Shown here piece after piece: positions 50,523 through 59,919 of a DNA stretch of 64,000 nt; position 1 is the first letter of the stretch, and every line of letters starts with the position of its first letter. This DNA is from an uncultured Flavobacteriaceae bacterium. GTDB taxonomy: Bacteria > Bacteroidota > Bacteroidia > Flavobacteriales > Flavobacteriaceae. Position numbers and translations under genes: made by a program. Below the pieces are notes generated by a model. That model was given only the letters and a program-made list of their open reading frames with translations. It searched no databases and was not told the origin of the DNA. The stretch spans positions 62,001 to 126,000 of the forward strand of contig CAJQNZ010000009.1 in NCBI GenBank assembly GCA_905479835.1, read 5' to 3'.

Positions 50523-51545
50523 TTAATATTTAGCATTTTCAGGATATTTAGCCATAAACTCTTCGGCTACTTTTACCATATTTTTACTTCCGCAAAAGAA
50601 AGGTACACGTTGGTGTAATTCCGTTGGATCAATTTCCATGATACGCTTGTATCCATCAGAAGCAACTCCATTTGCTTGCTCAGCAAGAAAAGCCATAGGA
50701 TTGCATTCATATAACAACCTCAATTTTCCTTTTGGAGATCTTGTACTTGTAGGATAGATATAGATTCCTCCTTTAATCATATTTCTATGAAAATCTGAAA
50801 CTAAAGAGCCAATATAGCGAGATGTATAAGGTCGATTGTCTTCTTCCGCTTGACAATATTTCAAATAATCCTTAACTCCTTGAGGAAAATGAACGTAATT
50901 CCCTTCATTAATTGAATAAATATCTCCATCCTCAGGAAATTTCATATCTGGATGTGAAAGATAAAATGTACCAATAGCTGGATTTAGTGTAAATCCATTA
51001 ACACCATGACCTGTTGTAAATACAATCATTGTAGAAGTTCCATATACAATATATCCAGCGGCAACTTGTTCAGTCCCTTTTTGTAAAAAATCTTCTAGTT
51101 GAGCAGGAGAACCAATAGGTGTTACTCTTCTATAAATAGAAAAAATAGTACCTACAGATACATTCACATCAACATTGGATGAACCATCAAGTGGATCAAT
51201 TAAAACAACATACTTGTTATCGTTTTTCCCATTACTACTCTTTATTGAGACATAATTATCTTCTTCTTCACTTGCAATCCCACAGACAATTTGACGGTTA
51301 GTCATTGTCTGCATAAAGATATCATTAGCATAAACATCAAGTTTTTGTTGTGTCTCACCTTGAATATTGGTATCTCCAGCACTTCCTAAAATATCGACCA
51401 ATCCAGCCTTATTTACTTCATGATTTACTACTTTAGCGGCTAGACGAATGGAATTTATAAGTCTTGATAATTCACCAGAAGAATATTGAAAGTGTTTTTG
51501 ATTGCCAATAATAAATTCTCCAAGGGTTGAATGCTTTTGAGTCAT
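50523..51545 (-). CDS. fbp: Class I fructose-1,6-bisphosphatase
   Basis: [47 protein letters not shown]. Confidence 0.96.
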   Translation of the reverse strand: MTQKHSTLGEFIIGNQKHFQYSSGELSRLINSIRLAAKVVNHEVNKAGLVDILGSAGDTNIQGETQQKLDVYANDIFMQTMTNRQIVCGIASEEEDNYVSIKSSNGKNDNKYVVLIDPLDGSSNVDVNVSVGTIFSIYRRVTPIGSPAQLEDFLQKGTEQVAAGYIVYGTSTMIVFTTGHGVNGFTLNPAIGTFYLSHPDMKFPEDGDIYSINEGNYVHFPQGVKDYLKYCQAEEDNRPYTSRYIGSLVSDFHRNMIKGGIYIYPTSTRSPKGKLRLLYECNPMAFLAEQANGVASDGYKRIMEIDPTELHQRVPFFCGSKNMVKVAEEFMAKYPENAKY

Positions 51546-51607
51546 AACGTTTTTAAACTATTAGAATACAAATATCGCATTTTTTAATTTTAAAACATTT
51601 AAATTAT

Positions 51608-52090
51608 ATGAATTTCTCAATCAGAAAAGGAGTAAAAAGTGATGCTGGGTCAATTTTAAAATTGATACATGAACTTGCAATTTTTGAAAACGAACCTGAA
51701 GCAGTTGAAGTAACTGTTGAAGATCTTGAAAAAGATGGTTTTGGAAAAAACCCTTTATTTCAAGTAATAGTTGCAGAAAAGCAAGATGAGGTTGTAGGAA
51801 TGGCGTTGTATTATTATCGATATTCTACTTGGAAAGGGAAAACGATCCATTTAGAAGATTTAATTGTTACTGATGCTATGAGAGGAAAAAATATAGGAGG
51901 AGCCTTGTATGAAACAATTTTGAAACAAGGGTATGAAGAGAAGGTTCGTCGAGTAGAATGGGTTGTTCTGGATTGGAATACTCCGGCGCGTGATTTTTAT
52001 TTAAATTCGGGAGCCAAAATTCTAGAAGGATGGGAAACGGTTCAAATGAATGAAGACGGAATTAAAAAGTATGTTTTAAATAGAATGTAA
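51608..52090 (+). CDS. GNAT family N-acetyltransferase
   Basis: IHLEDLIVTDAMRGKNIGGALYETI; SSAT-like. Confidence 0.9.
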   Translation: MNFSIRKGVKSDAGSILKLIHELAIFENEPEAVEVTVEDLEKDGFGKNPLFQVIVAEKQDEVVGMALYYYRYSTWKGKTIHLEDLIVTDAMRGKNIGGALYETILKQGYEEKVRRVEWVVLDWNTPARDFYLNSGAKILEGWETVQMNEDGIKKYVLNRM

Positions 52091-52101
52091 AAGTTTATAA
52101 A

Positions 52102-53349
52102 ATGAAAATTTTCAAATTTGGAGGCGCATCTGTAAAAAATGCAGATAGTATAAAAAATGTAGCAAAAGTCTTACAAAATGAAGGGTTAAATAACAAGCTT
52201 GTAGTGATTTCTGCAATGGGAAAAATGACCAATGCATTTGAAGAAATTGTCAATTCATATTGTGATAAAAGTGAAAATTTAACAAATAAAATCTCACATG
52301 TAAGAGATTTTCATTATTCAATTTTAAATGATTTATTTTTAAATAAATCACATTCGATTTATATAACTGTTGAGCAGTTATTTGCTCAAATGAGCGAATT
52401 TATGGCTCAAAATAAATTAAAGGATTATAATTACATTTATGATCAGATAGTAAGTAATGGTGAATTGTTATCTACTCTTATCGTAAGTGCATATTTGTCT
52501 GAAATTGAGATTAAAAACACTTGGATTGACGTAAGAGATTTTATCAAGACCGATAGTTCCTATCGAGATGCTCAAGTTGCTTGGGACTTGACAAATGAAA
52601 TAATATCAAATGAGATTGATATAAATGAACTTACCATTACACAAGGGTTTTTAGGAGGAAGTGAGGGAAAAACAACAACACTAGGAAGAGAAGGTTCTGA
52701 TTATACTGCGGCAATTTTCGCATATTGTCTTGATGCAGAAAGTGTAACCATCTGGAAAGATGTTGATGGTGTTTTAAATGCGGATCCGAGACACTTTCAA
52801 GACACAACATTACTAGATGTTATATCTTATGAAGAGGCTATTGAGCTTGCTTTTTATGGCGCATCTGTAATTCATCCCAAAACTTTAAAACCACTTGAAA
52901 ATAAATTGATTCCACTTCAAGTTCGATCGTTTTTAAATTTAGAAAAAAAAGGAACAATAGTTCAAAAAGGTATAGGTATTTCTCCAAAAGTTCCTTGTTT
53001 TATTTTGAAGGAAAAACAAATATTAATTTCTATTTCAGCACTCGACTTTTCCTTTATGGTGGAGCATAACTTAAGCGACATTTTTAAAGAATTACATAAA
53101 TATAGATTAAAAGTGAATTCAATTCAAAATTCAGCATTAAGTTTTTCTGTATGCGTTGAAGACAATTTTAACAATATCAACAAGTTTTTAAAAGAGATAA
53201 AAGTCAAGTATAAAGTTATATATAATGAAAATGTAACGTTATTTACAATTCGACATTTTGACACAAAAACAATATCTGAAATCGAAAAAAATCATAAAGT
53301 ATTATTGAAACAAATAAGTACAGAAACCATCCAAATTGTAGTAGAATAG
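52102..53349 (+). CDS. Aspartate kinase
   Basis: MKIFKFGGASVKNADSIKNVAK, TTTLGREGSDYTAAIFA, VDGVLNADPR. Confidence 0.94.
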   Translation: MKIFKFGGASVKNADSIKNVAKVLQNEGLNNKLVVISAMGKMTNAFEEIVNSYCDKSENLTNKISHVRDFHYSILNDLFLNKSHSIYITVEQLFAQMSEFMAQNKLKDYNYIYDQIVSNGELLSTLIVSAYLSEIEIKNTWIDVRDFIKTDSSYRDAQVAWDLTNEIISNEIDINELTITQGFLGGSEGKTTTLGREGSDYTAAIFAYCLDAESVTIWKDVDGVLNADPRHFQDTTLLDVISYEEAIELAFYGASVIHPKTLKPLENKLIPLQVRSFLNLEKKGTIVQKGIGISPKVPCFILKEKQILISISALDFSFMVEHNLSDIFKELHKYRLKVNSIQNSALSFSVCVEDNFNNINKFLKEIKVKYKVIYNENVTLFTIRHFDTKTISEIEKNHKVLLKQISTETIQIVVE

Positions 53350-53355
53350 ATTTTG

Positions 53356-53363
53356 TACATTTG
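53356..53363 (+). promoter_or_regulatory. Putative Bacteroidetes -7 box
   Basis: TACATTTG, 25 nt before ATG 53388. Confidence 0.4.
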
Positions 53364-53387
53364 TTTGTTTTAAAAATTTAAAAATAA

Positions 53388-55205
53388 ATGGGCTTAGTTA
53401 CCGCCAAAGAAGTTGCAAAAGCAGTAAATCTTGATAAATATGGGTTTATTGGGACTTTTTGTGGTTGGTTATTGATGAAATTACTCAGAATCTCTACGCT
53501 TAATAAAATTTATAATAAACACAAGCACCTTTCTGACGTTGCTTTTTTTGATTCGTTACTTGATGATCTACAGATTCAATTTGAAATTCCGGAAGAAGAT
53601 TTAAATCGTATTCCAAAAGAGGGAGCTTTTATAACAATTTCCAATCATCCTCTAGGAGGAATAGACGGGATTCTACTACTGAAATTATTAGTAAAAAAGC
53701 GTCCAGATTATAGGATCATTGCCAATTTTTTATTGCATAGAATTGAGCCAATGAAGCCCTATATCATGCCAGTAAATCCATTTGAAGATAGAAAAGACGT
53801 TAAGTCTAGTGTTGCAGGAGTTAAAGAAGCTTTAATGCACATTAGAGAAAATAGGCCTTTAGGAATTTTTCCAGCAGGAGAAGTTTCTACATATAAAGAT
53901 GGAAAGTTAATGGTTGATAAACCTTGGGAAGAAGGAGCAATAAAGTTGATCAAAAAAGCCAATGTTCCTATTATTCCTATTTATTTTCATGCAAAAAACA
54001 GTCGTCTTTTTTATGTACTTTCAAAAATAAATGACACGTTGCGAACTGCAAAATTACCTTCGGAATTGTTATCTCAAAAACAGCGAGTAATTAAAGTAAG
54101 AATAGGAAAACCTATTTCGGTTAAAGATCAAGATGAATACGATTCTTTAGATGATTTTCACGAATTTATCAGAAAGAAAACATATATGCTTGCCAATCCT
54201 TTTGAAAAAGAAGGAAAAACAATTTCTGAAGCTGCGAATTCATTAAAAATTCCGAAAGAGCCAAAGCAGATTGTCTCTCAGAAAGATGTGAACCCTATGA
54301 TTGAGGAAGTTAATGTATTAAGGGAGAACGGAGATCGGATGATGGAGAGTAAAAATTATGAAGTTTTTTTTGCAAGTGCAGATAAAATTCCAAACCTATT
54401 ATATGAGATTGGAAGATTGCGAGAAATTACATTTCGAGAAGTAGGAGAGGGAACCAACAATTCTATAGATTTAGATGATTTTGATAAGCATTATCACCAT
54501 CTTTTTTTATGGGATTCATTAAAAAAACGGTTAGTTGGAGCCTATAGAATGGGACTTGGAGACACTATTTATAAAAAGTATGGAATTGAAGGATTTTATG
54601 TTCAGACGCTTTTTAAGTTTGAACCAGAAATGTTCACCATGATGAGTAAAACCATCGATATTGGGAGAGCATTTATTGTAAAAGAATACCAACAAAAACC
54701 GATGCCTTTGTTCTTTTTATGGAAAGGAATTGTTCATGTAACCTTGCGTTATCCCGAACATAAATATTTAACAGGAGGTGTAAGTATTTCCAATCAATTT
54801 TCAAATTTTTCAAAATCTCTTATGATTGAGTTTATGAAATCGCATTATTACGATCCTTATATTGCTCAATATATTCACCCTAAAAAAGAATATAAAGTAA
54901 AGTTGAAAGATGCAGATAGAGAATTTGTTTTTGACGCGACACAATCTGATTTAAACAAATTTGATCGAGTTATTGACGAGTTGGAACCAGGAAATTTAAG
55001 AATGCCAGTTCTTATTAAAAAATACATTAAACAGAATGCTAAATTGGTTGCTTTTAATGTTGATCCGAAATTCAATAACGCTATTGATGGACTTATATTT
55101 TTAAAAATTTCTGATATTCCAGAAAGCACTGTACGTCCAGTAATGGAAGAATTTCAAGCCGAACTTGAGCAAAAGGCTGCTTCTGTTGAAGAAAATTCAA
55201 AGTGA
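53388..55205 (+). CDS. Bifunctional acyltransferase: N-terminal PlsC/lysophospholipid acyltransferase + C-terminal GNAT/OlsB-like N-acyltransferase (OlsF-like)
   Basis: ISNHPLGGIDGILL and FPAGEVSTYKDGKLM (PlsC-like); C-terminal LREITFREVGEGTNNSIDLDDFDKHYHHLFLWD...GAYRMGLG (hemolysin/OlsB-like). Confidence 0.85.
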   Translation: MGLVTAKEVAKAVNLDKYGFIGTFCGWLLMKLLRISTLNKIYNKHKHLSDVAFFDSLLDDLQIQFEIPEEDLNRIPKEGAFITISNHPLGGIDGILLLKLLVKKRPDYRIIANFLLHRIEPMKPYIMPVNPFEDRKDVKSSVAGVKEALMHIRENRPLGIFPAGEVSTYKDGKLMVDKPWEEGAIKLIKKANVPIIPIYFHAKNSRLFYVLSKINDTLRTAKLPSELLSQKQRVIKVRIGKPISVKDQDEYDSLDDFHEFIRKKTYMLANPFEKEGKTISEAANSLKIPKEPKQIVSQKDVNPMIEEVNVLRENGDRMMESKNYEVFFASADKIPNLLYEIGRLREITFREVGEGTNNSIDLDDFDKHYHHLFLWDSLKKRLVGAYRMGLGDTIYKKYGIEGFYVQTLFKFEPEMFTMMSKTIDIGRAFIVKEYQQKPMPLFFLWKGIVHVTLRYPEHKYLTGGVSISNQFSNFSKSLMIEFMKSHYYDPYIAQYIHPKKEYKVKLKDADREFVFDATQSDLNKFDRVIDELEPGNLRMPVLIKKYIKQNAKLVAFNVDPKFNNAIDGLIFLKISDIPESTVRPVMEEFQAELEQKAASVEENSK

Positions 55206-55241
55206 GATTTATTACCTCGAGTTTATATATTTATTTTTTTA

Positions 55242-55739
55242 TTAGCAACAATTACTTGCAGGATCACAACTTGATATCTGAGCGTTTAAACCTTTTTCTT
55301 TAACTTCAGAGATACCACAGATATCAATAGCCTTACAACGTGTATCTTCAATACTTAGTTTGAAAATAATTGCATTATCTTTTACTTCAAACTCTTGAAT
55401 ATACAATTGTGCAGTATTAAAAGCCGCGTTACTATATTCAATTTTAACTTCAGATTCATTGTCGTAGGGTTTTAAGTTTCCGACTCTATTAAGTATTTCT
55501 AATGCTTTGTCAACTTTCATGTAATCTATTTTACCCAATTCTTGAGGGCTTTCCCATAATTGAATAATTGTTTCATTCCATGCATCCGTTTTTCCTCCAC
55601 AATCAACAGAATCAATTTTTATATGTTTTACTTCAGTGATATGATAATTTGTCCCAACCAATAAATTGGGTGCATATTCAAAGAGTAGTCCTTTCTCTTT
55701 ATTTTTCTCTAATACGGATAATAATTCTTTTGTTCTCAT
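55242..55739 (-). CDS. DUF6428 family protein
   Basis: 165 aa, CDPASNCC C-terminus, immediately downstream of arsR. Confidence 0.75.
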   Translation of the reverse strand: MRTKELLSVLEKNKEKGLLFEYAPNLLVGTNYHITEVKHIKIDSVDCGGKTDAWNETIIQLWESPQELGKIDYMKVDKALEILNRVGNLKPYDNESEVKIEYSNAAFNTAQLYIQEFEVKDNAIIFKLSIEDTRCKAIDICGISEVKEKGLNAQISSCDPASNCC

Positions 55740-55754
55740 GACGATTCTATTTGT

Positions 55755-55770
55755 ATCGTATTATTACGAT
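55755..55770. promoter_or_regulatory. Candidate ArsR operator 2 (upstream of DUF6428 gene)
   Basis: ATCGTATTATTACGAT, one mismatch from the core of the arsR palindrome. Confidence 0.7.
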
Positions 55771-55788
55771 GGTTAATGTAAAATTTTT

Positions 55789-56112
55789 TTAGCAACAATT
55801 TTGTTTAGTTCTATTAAAGAAAGTGTCAACAATTTTCTGAAACATTTCAAAACGTTCGATATCGATACAATAGCAAACACTTTTTCCTTCAAATGTTCCT
55901 TTGAGCAGGCCTGCATTATTGATCACCTTTAAATGTTGAGAAATCGTCGATTGTGACAAACCTATTTCTTCAACAATATCATTGCAGATACAAGATTCTT
56001 GTGTGCTTATATATTGCATAATAGCAACTCTAGCAGGATGAGAAAACACTTTAGCTATTTGAGCAATGTCATTTACGTATTGCGGATATATTTCTAATTT
56101 AGATACTCCCAT
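55789..56112 (-). CDS. ArsR/SmtB family transcriptional regulator
   Basis: SCICNDIVEEIGLSQSTISQHLKVINNAGLLKG winged HTH with CxC motif; C-term NCC. Confidence 0.94.
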   Translation of the reverse strand: MGVSKLEIYPQYVNDIAQIAKVFSHPARVAIMQYISTQESCICNDIVEEIGLSQSTISQHLKVINNAGLLKGTFEGKSVCYCIDIERFEMFQKIVDTFFNRTKQNCC

Positions 56113-56121
56113 AATATATGG

Positions 56122-56163
56122 TATTCAATTTAATATCGTAATATTACGATATTAAATTGAATA
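56122..56163. promoter_or_regulatory. Perfect 42-bp palindrome upstream of arsR, candidate operator 1
   Basis: TATTCAATTTAATATCGTAAT|ATTACGATATTAAATTGAATA. Confidence 0.85.
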
Positions 56164-56219
56164 AAAAAACTCTTTTGTAAAAAAATGAGTCATTATGGTG
56201 TTTTTAAAATGTGATTAAA

Positions 56220-56606
56220 TTATTCAAAGGCAGAATCTATAGGCTCCCATAATTCAATTTTATTACCATCATTGTCAAGTATCCAACCAAATTTTCCGTA
56301 ATCGTATTCTTGTATTTCACCAACAATCGTAACCCCTTCTTCTTTGAGAATTTCTATAAGTCCAATTAAATTTTCTACACGATAATTGAACATAAAATCT
56401 TTTTCTGAAGGACCAAAATAGTCAGTGTCTTTTTTAAAAGGGCTCCATTGAGTTGAGCATTTATTTCCATCTTTATCTTTCCACCAGAACGTACAGCCCC
56501 AATCATCGGTATTAAAACCTAAATGTTTTTTATACCAATCTTTAGTTTTATTGGGATTTGTTGTTTTAAAAAATAACCCTCCTATTCCTGTAACTCTATT
56601 TTTCAT
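56220..56606 (-). CDS. VOC (glyoxalase/bleomycin-resistance) family protein
   Basis: GIGGLFFKTTNPNKTKDWYKKHLGF...FGWILDNDGNKIELWEP. Confidence 0.9.
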   Translation of the reverse strand: MKNRVTGIGGLFFKTTNPNKTKDWYKKHLGFNTDDWGCTFWWKDKDGNKCSTQWSPFKKDTDYFGPSEKDFMFNYRVENLIGLIEILKEEGVTIVGEIQEYDYGKFGWILDNDGNKIELWEPIDSAFE

Positions 56607-56607
56607 T

Positions 56608-57066
56608 TCACTTCTTTTTTATATTAGATTCATACAGATCAATCCATTGATTAACGGTAAATTTAGTACATAATTCAGCAATTAGATCATATGGAATATC
56701 ATCCATTTTTTTAAATCGAATACAACTTTTCCCCATATCCAATTTCTTTTTGGAATGTTTGGGATATTCTTTTATGAACCAATCAGAAACTTCTTTTTTA
56801 GCATAAATTCCACTATGATATAAATTAATTGAATTTTTCTGAGATGCGATATTCATAAAAGGCAAAGGCAGTTTAGGATCACAATGATAACCGTCAGGAT
56901 ATATATAGTGAGGAATATAATAACCAATCATATTATAATTAATTCCTTCTTCAAACCCTTTTGGCAAATTTTCTTTAATAAGACTTCGTAATTTCTCCAC
57001 AACTATTTTTCTTTCCTCAGGAAGTTGAGAAATATAATCTTCTGGAGAGGTTGCCTCGTATTTCAT
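56608..57066 (-). CDS. DUF1801 / YdhG-like protein
   Basis: SPEDYISQLPEERKIVVEKLRSLIKENLPKGFEEGINYNMIGY. Confidence 0.85.
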   Translation of the reverse strand: MKYEATSPEDYISQLPEERKIVVEKLRSLIKENLPKGFEEGINYNMIGYYIPHYIYPDGYHCDPKLPLPFMNIASQKNSINLYHSGIYAKKEVSDWFIKEYPKHSKKKLDMGKSCIRFKKMDDIPYDLIAELCTKFTVNQWIDLYESNIKKK

Positions 57067-57093
57067 TTCAATAACTTTAAGAATTACAAGTTA

Positions 57094-58029
57094 CTAAAAA
57101 TTTGCTTTAATTTTATCTACAATCGTTTGTGCCAGTTTAATTTTAGACTCAACAGTCCATCCAGCAACATGAGGAGATAATAATACGTTATCAGCATTGA
57201 TTAAGTATTCAAATGATTCTGGTAATGTATCATTTTCAAATAAATTTTCAAAAGATCCTTTTTCGTATTCCAGCACATCCAATCCAGCACCAAGAACCTT
57301 TCCGTTCTTCAATCCTTCAACCAAATCAGAAGTAACAACAGCCGATCCTCTTGCAGTATTTAAAAGCCAAAAACATTTTGAAAACCCATTAATCAATTGC
57401 TCATTCACCATATTATGTGATAACTCATTAAAAGGAGTGTGAATACTTAACACATCAGACTTTTCTTGTAGCTCTTTAAGAGTAACTTGTCTAGAATTTA
57501 CATCTCCTACACCTTCTTTTATATCATAACATATCACTTCCGTTTCAAATCCTCGCAACTTCTTGGCAAATGATTTCCCCATATTTCCATAACCTATCAA
57601 TCCTACAGTTTTCCCATCCAATTCTATTCCGCGATTATCCTCACGTAGCCATTTCCCTTCACTTATTTCTCTATCTGATTTATTTAATTTATTAAAAAGA
57701 GAAAGTAACATTCCGAGAGTATGTTCACCTACTGCATTTCGATTTCCTTCAGGAGCAGCGATTAATAATATATTTTTATTTTCAGCATATTCACAATCAA
57801 TACTTTCAAGTCCAGCTCCAACTCTAGCAATAAATTTTAGATTTGTTGCAGCATCAAGAAATTGACGATCAATTTTAAATCGACTGCGAATTACAATTCC
57901 GCTGTAGTCCTTAATTTTTTGTTCAATTTTGATTTTTGAAGATGAATAATCTTCTTCATTCGAATATCCTAAATCATTGAGTTGATTTATTAACAATGGA
58001 TGATTGCTATCAAGATGAAGGATTTTCAT
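57094..58029 (-). CDS. D-isomer-specific 2-hydroxyacid dehydrogenase (phosphoglycerate dehydrogenase-like)
   Basis: GKTVGLIGYGNMGKSFAKKLRGF, LLNTARGSAVV, LSPHVAGWT. Confidence 0.92.
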   Translation of the reverse strand: MKILHLDSNHPLLINQLNDLGYSNEEDYSSSKIKIEQKIKDYSGIVIRSRFKIDRQFLDAATNLKFIARVGAGLESIDCEYAENKNILLIAAPEGNRNAVGEHTLGMLLSLFNKLNKSDREISEGKWLREDNRGIELDGKTVGLIGYGNMGKSFAKKLRGFETEVICYDIKEGVGDVNSRQVTLKELQEKSDVLSIHTPFNELSHNMVNEQLINGFSKCFWLLNTARGSAVVTSDLVEGLKNGKVLGAGLDVLEYEKGSFENLFENDTLPESFEYLINADNVLLSPHVAGWTVESKIKLAQTIVDKIKANF

Positions 58030-58031
58030 TT

Positions 58032-58850
58032 TTAATATTGCTCATTATCATTAGGGAAATCTTGACTTTTTACATCATTGATATAACCTTTAAATGCATT
58101 GGTCATGTCGTCATATAAATTCAAGTATCTACGAAGAAAACGTGGATTAAATTCATGTGTCATCCCTATCATATCGTGTGTAACAAGAACTTGACCATCA
58201 ACACCATTTCCAGCTCCAATTCCTATTACTGGAATTGATATACTTTTAGCAACTTCTTTAGCAAGTGTCGCTGGAACTTTTTCCAATACAATTGCGAAAC
58301 AGCCCAATTTTTCAAGTAATAAAGCATCTTCTTTTAGAGTCTTTGCTTCCTCTTCCTCTTTGGCTCTGACGGTATAGGTTCCAAATTTATAAATGGATTG
58401 TGGAGTTAATCCAAGATGTCCCATAACGGGAATACCAGCGTTTAAAATTCGTTTTATAGATTCTTTAACTTCACTTCCTCCTTCAAGTTTTACTGAATGT
58501 GCTCCACTTTCTTTCATAATCCTTATTGCAGAACGCAAGGCTTCTTTTGGATCTGATTGATAACTCCCAAAAGGTAAATCAACAACTACAAGACAACGAT
58601 TAATAGCTCTAATTACTGAACTTGCATGATAGATCATCTGATCTAGTGTAATCGGAACTGTCGTTTCATGTCCAGCCATTACATTGGAAGCAGAATCACC
58701 AACAAGAATAACGTCAATTCCAGCGTTATCAACAATTTTCGCCATTGTGTAATCATAGGCAGTTAACATAGAGATTTTCTCTCCATTACGTTTCATATCA
58801 ATTAATGATTTCACAGTAACGCGTTTATATTCTTTTTTTGCTACAGACAT
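58032..58850 (-). CDS. panB: 3-methyl-2-oxobutanoate hydroxymethyltransferase
   Basis: ISMLTAYDYTMAKIVDNAGIDVILVGDS, GHLGLTPQS, IPVIGIGAGNGVDGQVLV. Confidence 0.96.
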   Translation of the reverse strand: MSVAKKEYKRVTVKSLIDMKRNGEKISMLTAYDYTMAKIVDNAGIDVILVGDSASNVMAGHETTVPITLDQMIYHASSVIRAINRCLVVVDLPFGSYQSDPKEALRSAIRIMKESGAHSVKLEGGSEVKESIKRILNAGIPVMGHLGLTPQSIYKFGTYTVRAKEEEEAKTLKEDALLLEKLGCFAIVLEKVPATLAKEVAKSISIPVIGIGAGNGVDGQVLVTHDMIGMTHEFNPRFLRRYLNLYDDMTNAFKGYINDVKSQDFPNDNEQY

Positions 58851-59047
58851 TTTTAGTTTTTTATACTTTCATTACAAAAGTAATAAAAAAGACGCGGTAT
58901 TTTTTTATATTTAAAATTGAAAGTATTTAAATTAGGAAAAAAGCAATAAAGAAAAATAGTCAGTTATTATGTATTTAGTTAATATACTAGATGATTATTT
59001 TGTTGTAATAAATTGTTATATTTAACTTTTATAAGCCTCCTTTTAAT

Positions 59048-59842
59048 ATGATTGAAAGTAATAGAGAAGAATATATTATCAAACTTGAAAATAAAATTAA
59101 AGAATTAGATTCAAGTTTGAAAAAGAAAAATCAGGACTTTACGAATGCCCAAAAAGAAATAAATGTTTTTTTAAGTAACTTAACTCATAACTTGAAAAAT
59201 CCTTTAGGGACGATATATTCTTTCTCAGAAATGATTTTAGAGGGTCAGAAAAATTTTCAATTTGGAAAAACAGAAAAATATTTAAATGTAATTCATAATT
59301 CCTCTAAATTTTCAATAAAATTATTAAATGAGTTTGTTTATTATTCTAAAATTATTTCACATGAATTTTCTTTAGAACGAACAAAGGTAGATTTTGTCAG
59401 TATCATAAAAAAGGTGCTAAAAAAACACGAAAGCATACTAGAAGAAAAACAGATATCAATAAAAATAAATGTTTCTCCGGTGAACGTCTATTTATACTTG
59501 GATGAAAGTATTATTTCTAGGGCGATTGAAAACACTATAAATAATGCGATAAGGTATTCTGCTGAAGGCTCTGAAGTTATAGTTGAAGTATTTGAAAAAA
59601 AGAATGAGTTAATTTTAATCGTTGAAGATAAAGGAATCGGAATAAGCGAAGAAAATCTTCCCAAAATATTTAACGAGTTTTTTGTTGTCAACACTTATTC
59701 TGAAAATAAGGAAAAATGTATAGGATTAGGTTTATCAATTTCAAAAAAAATAATTGAGTTGCATAATGGAATCATTAAAGTGGAAAGTGAAGAAAATAAA
59801 GGAACAAAGCTTATGATATCTTTACCTATTTCAGTTGATTAA
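59048..59842 (+). CDS. Soluble sensor histidine kinase (coiled-coil, DHp, HATPase)
   Basis: LTHNLKNPLGTIYSFSEMI H-box; NTINNAIRYS, EDKGIGISEENL, GLGLSISKKIIELHNG. Confidence 0.9.
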   Translation: MIESNREEYIIKLENKIKELDSSLKKKNQDFTNAQKEINVFLSNLTHNLKNPLGTIYSFSEMILEGQKNFQFGKTEKYLNVIHNSSKFSIKLLNEFVYYSKIISHEFSLERTKVDFVSIIKKVLKKHESILEEKQISIKINVSPVNVYLYLDESIISRAIENTINNAIRYSAEGSEVIVEVFEKKNELILIVEDKGIGISEENLPKIFNEFFVVNTYSENKEKCIGLGLSISKKIIELHNGIIKVESEENKGTKLMISLPISVD

Positions 59843-59919
59843 TAAATTTCAAAAAAACAATTTTAATAAGATAATTTTAAAAATGTACATTTGATATTAG
59901 AATAACCCCAATTAACATA

